Part shown: piece after piece, positions 6,701 to 9,967 of the stretch
How positions within the stretch are numbered: position 1 is the stretch's first letter
How the letters are laid out: every line of letters begins with the position of its first letter
Program-made: the position numbers and the translations under genes
Notes under the pieces: model-generated
Database searches by the model: none
The model's input: the letters and a program-made list of their open reading frames with translations, nothing else
What the model was told of the DNA's origin: nothing
NCBI GenBank assembly: GCA_945938055.1
Contig: CAMEUH010000082.1
Location: forward strand, 1-9,967
Direction of reading: 5' to 3'
Length of the DNA: 9,967 nucleotides
Source of the DNA: an uncultured Eubacteriaceae bacterium
GTDB taxonomy: Bacteria; Bacillota; Clostridia; Lachnospirales; Lachnospiraceae

Positions 6701-8374
6701 TTACTTATTTCCCGGGATTTCAAGCGTTGCTCCCTTATTGGCCGATGTGACGAGAGCAGCATATCTTGCAAGATAGCCCGTTGTAACCTTCGGCTGTCTT
6801 GCCTGCCATTTTGCCCTTCTTGCTGCCATTTCTTCCTCTGAAACATCCACATCCAGTCTGTGTTCCGGAATATTAATCTTAATGATGTCGCCTTCTTCTA
6901 CTAATGCGATTGGTCCGCCTACTGCAGCTTCCGGACATACATGACCAATGGAAGCTCCTCTGGATGCACCGGAGAAACGTCCGTCCGTAATTAATGCCAC
7001 GGAAGAACCAAGACCCATGCCGGCAATGGCTGAGGTAGGATTCAGCATTTCTCTCATTCCAGGGCCGCCCTTTGGTCCTTCATAACGGATGACAACCACG
7101 TCACCAGCCACAATCTTGCCGCCCTTAATTGCCGCAATGGCATCTTCTTCACAGTCAAATACTCTTGCAGGTCCTTCATGTACCATCATCTCAGGAACGA
7201 CTGCTGACTGCTTAACCACACCGGAATCCGGTGCCAGATTTCCCTTAAGGACTGCAATGCCGCCTGTTACACTATATGGATTTTCAATCGGTCTTATGAC
7301 CTCAGGATTCTTATTCACACATCCTTCAATGTTTTCACCAACGGTCTTTCCTGTTGCAGTAATGATATCGGTGTAAAGAAGTCCCTTCTTATTCAGTTCG
7401 TTCATGACCGCATAAACGCCGCCTGCTTCATTTAATTCTTCAATATATGTATGTCCCGCAGGAGCTAAATGACAAAGATTTGGTGTCTTGGAGCTGATTT
7501 CATTAGCCACATCCACATTTAAGTCCACGCCGGCTTCCCTTGCGATTGCCGGAAGATGAAGCATGCTGTTGGTGGAACATCCAAGTGCCATGTCAACCGT
7601 TAATGCATTTAAAAATGCCTTTTCGTTCATGATATCTCTCGGACGGATATTCTTCTCAAGAAGCTCCATAACCTTCATGCCGGCATGCTTTGCAAGTTTG
7701 ATTCTCTCGGAATAGACTGCCGGAATGGTTCCATTTCCTTTTAGTCCCATTCCAAGTGCTTCCGTAAGACAGTTCATGGAATTCGCGGTGTACATGCCGG
7801 AGCAGGAACCGCAGGTCGGACAGGTTTTATTTTCATATTCCAGCAGTTCTTCATCCGAAATCTTTCCTGCCGCATGAGCGCCTACTGCCTCAAACATGCT
7901 GGAAAGACTGGTTTTGCAGCCTGCGACCTTACCTGCAAGCATTGGACCGCCACTGACAAATACCGTAGGAATGTTCAATCTTGCTGCTGCCATTAAAAGA
8001 CCAGGAACATTCTTATCACAGTTTGGAACCATGACCAGTGCATCAAACTGATGCGCCATTGCCATTGCTTCCGTGGAATCTGCAATCAGATCTCTTGTAA
8101 CCAGGGAATACTTCATTCCAACGTGCCCCATTGCAATACCATCACAAACAGCAATGGCAGGGAATACAATCGGAGTACCGCCAGCCATGGACACACCGGT
8201 CTTAACTGCTGCCACAATCTTATCCAGATTCATGTGTCCCGGAACAATTTCATTATAAGAACTTACGATACCAACCAATGGTCTGTTCATTTCCTCTTCC
8301 GTAAGTCCCAATGCATTAAACAAGCTTCTGTGAGGAGCCTGCTGTGTACCTTTTAAAACATTATCACTTCTCAT
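6701..8374 (-). CDS. ilvD: Dihydroxyacid dehydratase (IlvD)
   Basis: IlvD dehydrates 2,3-dihydroxy-isovalerate and 2,3-dihydroxy-3-methylvalerate to the 2-oxo acids of the valine, leucine and isoleucine pathways. It is an iron-sulfur, Mg2+-dependent cytoplasmic enzyme. With the start chosen here it has 557 residues, the normal length. Conserved motifs are VCDGIAMGHVGM (D78), PNCDKNVPG (C119, D120, K121), CPTCGSCSGMYTANSMN (C191 in the cluster-binding position) and TDGRFSGASRG (around S468). Where [2Fe-2S] members have a third Cys (PCN-type motif), this protein has VPGHM, as in the oxygen-sensitive E. coli type, suggesting a [4Fe-4S] cluster and an anaerobic host. GAGAGG lies 8 bases before the ATG at 8374. 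The in-frame ATG at 8380 is only 2 bases from it, so 8374 is preferred, though 8380 cannot be excluded. The gene is in an operon between leuB and ilvB. Confidence 0.96.
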   Translation of the reverse strand: MRSDNVLKGTQQAPHRSLFNALGLTEEEMNRPLVGIVSSYNEIVPGHMNLDKIVAAVKTGVSMAGGTPIVFPAIAVCDGIAMGHVGMKYSLVTRDLIADSTEAMAMAHQFDALVMVPNCDKNVPGLLMAAARLNIPTVFVSGGPMLAGKVAGCKTSLSSMFEAVGAHAAGKISDEELLEYENKTCPTCGSCSGMYTANSMNCLTEALGMGLKGNGTIPAVYSERIKLAKHAGMKVMELLEKNIRPRDIMNEKAFLNALTVDMALGCSTNSMLHLPAIAREAGVDLNVDVANEISSKTPNLCHLAPAGHTYIEELNEAGGVYAVMNELNKKGLLYTDIITATGKTVGENIEGCVNKNPEVIRPIENPYSVTGGIAVLKGNLAPDSGVVKQSAVVPEMMVHEGPARVFDCEEDAIAAIKGGKIVAGDVVVIRYEGPKGGPGMREMLNPTSAIAGMGLGSSVALITDGRFSGASRGASIGHVCPEAAVGGPIALVEEGDIIKINIPEHRLDVDVSEEEMAARRAKWQARQPKVTTGYLARYAALVTSANKGATLEIPGNK

Positions 8375-8405
8375 AGCCATAACCTCTCAACTTCCTATCT
8401 ATCCT

Positions 8406-9488
8406 TTATACACGCTCTGTAATTAAATCGCCCATCTTTGCACAGCCAACCTGTGTCATGCCCTCTGACATGATATCCACCGTGCGGTAACCTTCCTTCA
8501 GTACCTGCTTAACGGCAGCTTCCACTGCATCTGCTTCCTTGTCAAGGTCAAAAGAATACCGAAGCATCATTGCCGCAGAAAGAATGGTTGCGATTGGATT
8601 TGCAACATCTTTTCCTGCAATATCCGGTGCAGAACCATGGCTTGGCTCATATAATCCAAGCTTGGTTGCTCCAAGGCTTGCGGAGGAAAGCATTCCGATG
8701 GAACCGGTAATCATGCTGGCTTCATCGGATAAAATATCACCAAACATATTCTCTGTCAGAATCACGTCAAACTGTCTCGGATTCATGACTAACTGCATTG
8801 CACAGTTATCAACCAGCATATCCTTTAATTCCACTTCCGGATAATCTGCTGCCACTTCCTTGACAACCTTTCTCCAAAGTCTTGAAGAATCCAGGACATT
8901 TGCCTTATCCACGCTGATAACGCGTTTATTTCTCTTCATTGCTATTTCAAAAGCCTTCACGGCAATTCTTCGAATCTCATTTTCGTCGTATGTAAGCACA
9001 TCCGTTGCTTTCAGCACACCATTGACTTCCTCGGTATGCCTGTCACCAAAGTAAATTCCTCCGGTAAGCTCTCTCATGATGACCATGTCAAATCCATCGC
9101 CAATCACTTCATCCTTTAGTGGACATGCCTCTTTTAATTCATCATAAAGATATGCAGGACGAATATTTGCAAATAATTCCAGACCTTTTCGAATTTTTAA
9201 AAGTCCTGCCTCCGGTCTTAGGTTCGGAGCCACGTCATACCACTTGGAATTTCCCACGTTACCACCGACGGCACCTAAAAGAACCGAATCACTCTTCTTC
9301 GCTGTTTCAAGCGCTTCATCCGTAAGCGGAACGCCATACGCATCAATGGAGCATCCGCCCATGAGAATCTCCGTGTAATTAAACTTATGACCGTATTTTT
9401 CTGCCACCCTGTCAAGTACCTTCCTTGCTTCCGTGACAATTTCCGGTCCGATTCCGTCTCCCGGAATCACCGTAACATTAAATTCCAT
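8406..9488 (-). CDS. leuB: 3-isopropylmalate dehydrogenase (LeuB)
   Basis: LeuB oxidises and decarboxylates 3-isopropylmalate to 2-oxoisocaproate with NAD+, the third step of the leucine branch. With the start at 9488 it has 360 residues, the usual length. The N-terminus VTVIPGDGIGPEI is the family signature. Substrate-binding R100, R110 and R139 (MRELTGGIYFG), Y146, K195 (VDKANVLD), D227 and the metal-binding D251 and D255 (NMFGDILSDEAS) are all in place. GSAPDIAGKDVANP (285-298) is the NAD-specific adenosine loop. The ATG at 9488 has AAAGGTG 9 bases upstream. A longer reading from GTG at 9500 would place the start inside that ribosome binding site and is not favoured. This is the first gene of the operon leuB-ilvD-ilvB, under the promoter at 9553-9581. 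leuA, leuC and leuD are not in the window. Confidence 0.96.
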   Translation of the reverse strand: MEFNVTVIPGDGIGPEIVTEARKVLDRVAEKYGHKFNYTEILMGGCSIDAYGVPLTDEALETAKKSDSVLLGAVGGNVGNSKWYDVAPNLRPEAGLLKIRKGLELFANIRPAYLYDELKEACPLKDEVIGDGFDMVIMRELTGGIYFGDRHTEEVNGVLKATDVLTYDENEIRRIAVKAFEIAMKRNKRVISVDKANVLDSSRLWRKVVKEVAADYPEVELKDMLVDNCAMQLVMNPRQFDVILTENMFGDILSDEASMITGSIGMLSSASLGATKLGLYEPSHGSAPDIAGKDVANPIATILSAAMMLRYSFDLDKEADAVEAAVKQVLKEGYRTVDIMSEGMTQVGCAKMGDLITERV

Positions 9489-9516
9489 AGCAAATTTCAC
9501 CTTTCATCATAAAATA

Positions 9517-9532
9517 AATCCTAAAATCCTAA
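9517..9532. repeat. Perfect 8-bp tandem duplication in the leuB leader
   Basis: AATCCTAA occurs twice without a gap (9517-9524 and 9525-9532), downstream of the expected transcription start and about 29 bases before the leuB ATG. On the mRNA it reads TTAGGATT twice. It may be replication slippage or a small protein-binding site; nothing in the sequence decides. Confidence 0.4.
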
Positions 9533-9552
9533 ATAAAAATGCATATAACGAT

Positions 9553-9581
9553 ATTTTATCGCAAATGTTATCATATTTCAA
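9553..9581 (-). promoter_or_regulatory. Sigma-A-type promoter of the leuB-ilvD-ilvB operon
   Basis: On the minus strand TTGAAA (9581-9576) and TAAAAT (9558-9553) are separated by exactly 17 bases. The expected start is near 9546, leaving a leader of about 58 bases. That is too short for a T-box riboswitch or a classical leader-peptide attenuator, so control by amino acid supply, if present, would have to act on the DNA. No clear CodY-type box was recognised. Confidence 0.78.
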
Positions 9582-9599
9582 GAATAAATCCATACTTTC

Positions 9600-9967
9600 C
9601 TATAACACATGTTTTCTAATATAACGGAAGGTATACTCTTCCCCATGTTCCGCCAGCATGACAAGCAGACGATAAAGCATTCGTTCCGTGTCTTTGTGCA
9701 TCACGTAATGTCCCCTGCCGCTTAAATAGTAATCCAGCGCATCCCTGTCTGTATATTTTTCCTTATGATAGATTCTGCTTGCCGCAATCCTGTCGCAGAA
9801 CATTTCCACCACATATTCCTTGGGCATTGGCATTCCCGCAAGTTTGGTATCGCCACATTCCCCACCCGGATAATCAATCCAGTATTCATAATGGTGCTTA
9901 TTGCGCCCCTTGTGATGAAGCCATGCCTTTGAGCACCCTTCCGCTTCACGCTGGGCATTATTCGGGC
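9600..9967 (-). CDS. DUF5662 family protein (N-terminus beyond window edge)
   Basis: The frame is open from the right edge of the window to a TAG at 9600-9602, showing the last 121 residues. The visible part begins PNNAQREAEGCSKAW and contains a His-rich motif LHHKGRNKHHYEYW (residues 16-29), then a DYPGG turn, LAGMPMPKEYVVEM and a helical C-terminus with GRGHYVMHKDTE. These match what I recall of DUF5662, a family of unknown function found in Firmicutes and phages. The clustered His, Asp and Glu residues suggest a metal site, but this is inference. A shorter reading from the ATG at 9833 would drop the His motif and is not supported, because the frame runs on upstream. The gene lies upstream of the leuB promoter on the same strand; no clear terminator separates it. 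Confidence 0.8.
   Translation of the reverse strand, partial: PNNAQREAEGCSKAWLHHKGRNKHHYEYWIDYPGGECGDTKLAGMPMPKEYVVEMFCDRIAASRIYHKEKYTDRDALDYYLSGRGHYVMHKDTERMLYRLLVMLAEHGEEYTFRYIRKHVL

Noticed and set aside
9489..9599. T-box or leader-peptide attenuator before leuB
   Set aside because: The predicted leader is only about 58 bases, with no specifier stem, T-box sequence or terminator hairpin.
9722..9958. 78-residue minus-strand frame overlapping the DUF5662 gene in another frame
   Set aside because: The overlapping frame carries the DUF5662 motifs and continues to the window edge; this one has no recognisable family.

Overview
The window looks like a chromosomal segment of an anaerobic Clostridia bacterium, most likely of the Lachnospiraceae. 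This is inferred from the moderately low G+C, AGGAGG-type ribosome binding sites, consensus sigma-A promoters, a secreted DUF4214 protein, a DUF5662 gene beside leuB, and an IlvD of the [4Fe-4S]-like type. Almost everything lies on the minus strand, so the biological reading order runs from high to low coordinates. No RNA genes, insertion sequences, CRISPR arrays or phage genes were seen, and no gene-free stretch exceeds 300 bases (the longest is 1430-1615).

Right end (9967-8400): the C-terminal part of a DUF5662 gene enters from the right edge. It is followed by a well-formed promoter (TTGAAA-17-TAAAAT) for a branched-chain amino acid operon.

Middle (9488-4994): leuB, ilvD and ilvB are tightly packed, with gaps of about 31 and 36 bases. 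LeuB is 3-isopropylmalate dehydrogenase, IlvD dihydroxyacid dehydratase, and IlvB the acetolactate synthase catalytic subunit. The regulatory subunit gene (ilvN/ilvH) and ilvC are not in the window.

Then (4974-1938): a strong promoter (TTGACT-17-TACAAT) between ilvB and serC starts a serine unit. SerC (GTG start) and SerA perform the two steps from 3-phosphoglycerate to phosphoserine; serB is not in the window. A hairpin separates serC from serA. A small zinc-ribbon membrane protein follows serA and ends at a strong bidirectional terminator shared with a converging regulator gene.

Left end (1858-1): a small XRE-type regulator on the plus strand is divergent from a large secreted protein on the minus strand, which is truncated by the window edge. 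That protein has a signal peptide, three fibronectin-III-like beta domains and DUF4214 sequence. The intergenic region holds two abutting 14-bp palindromes, the first of which contains the -35 box of the secreted protein's promoter. This is the most interesting part of the window: a regulator and secreted-protein pair with a visible operator, in which the secreted protein gene is a compositional mosaic (AT-rich domains joined to a GC-richer DUF4214 part).
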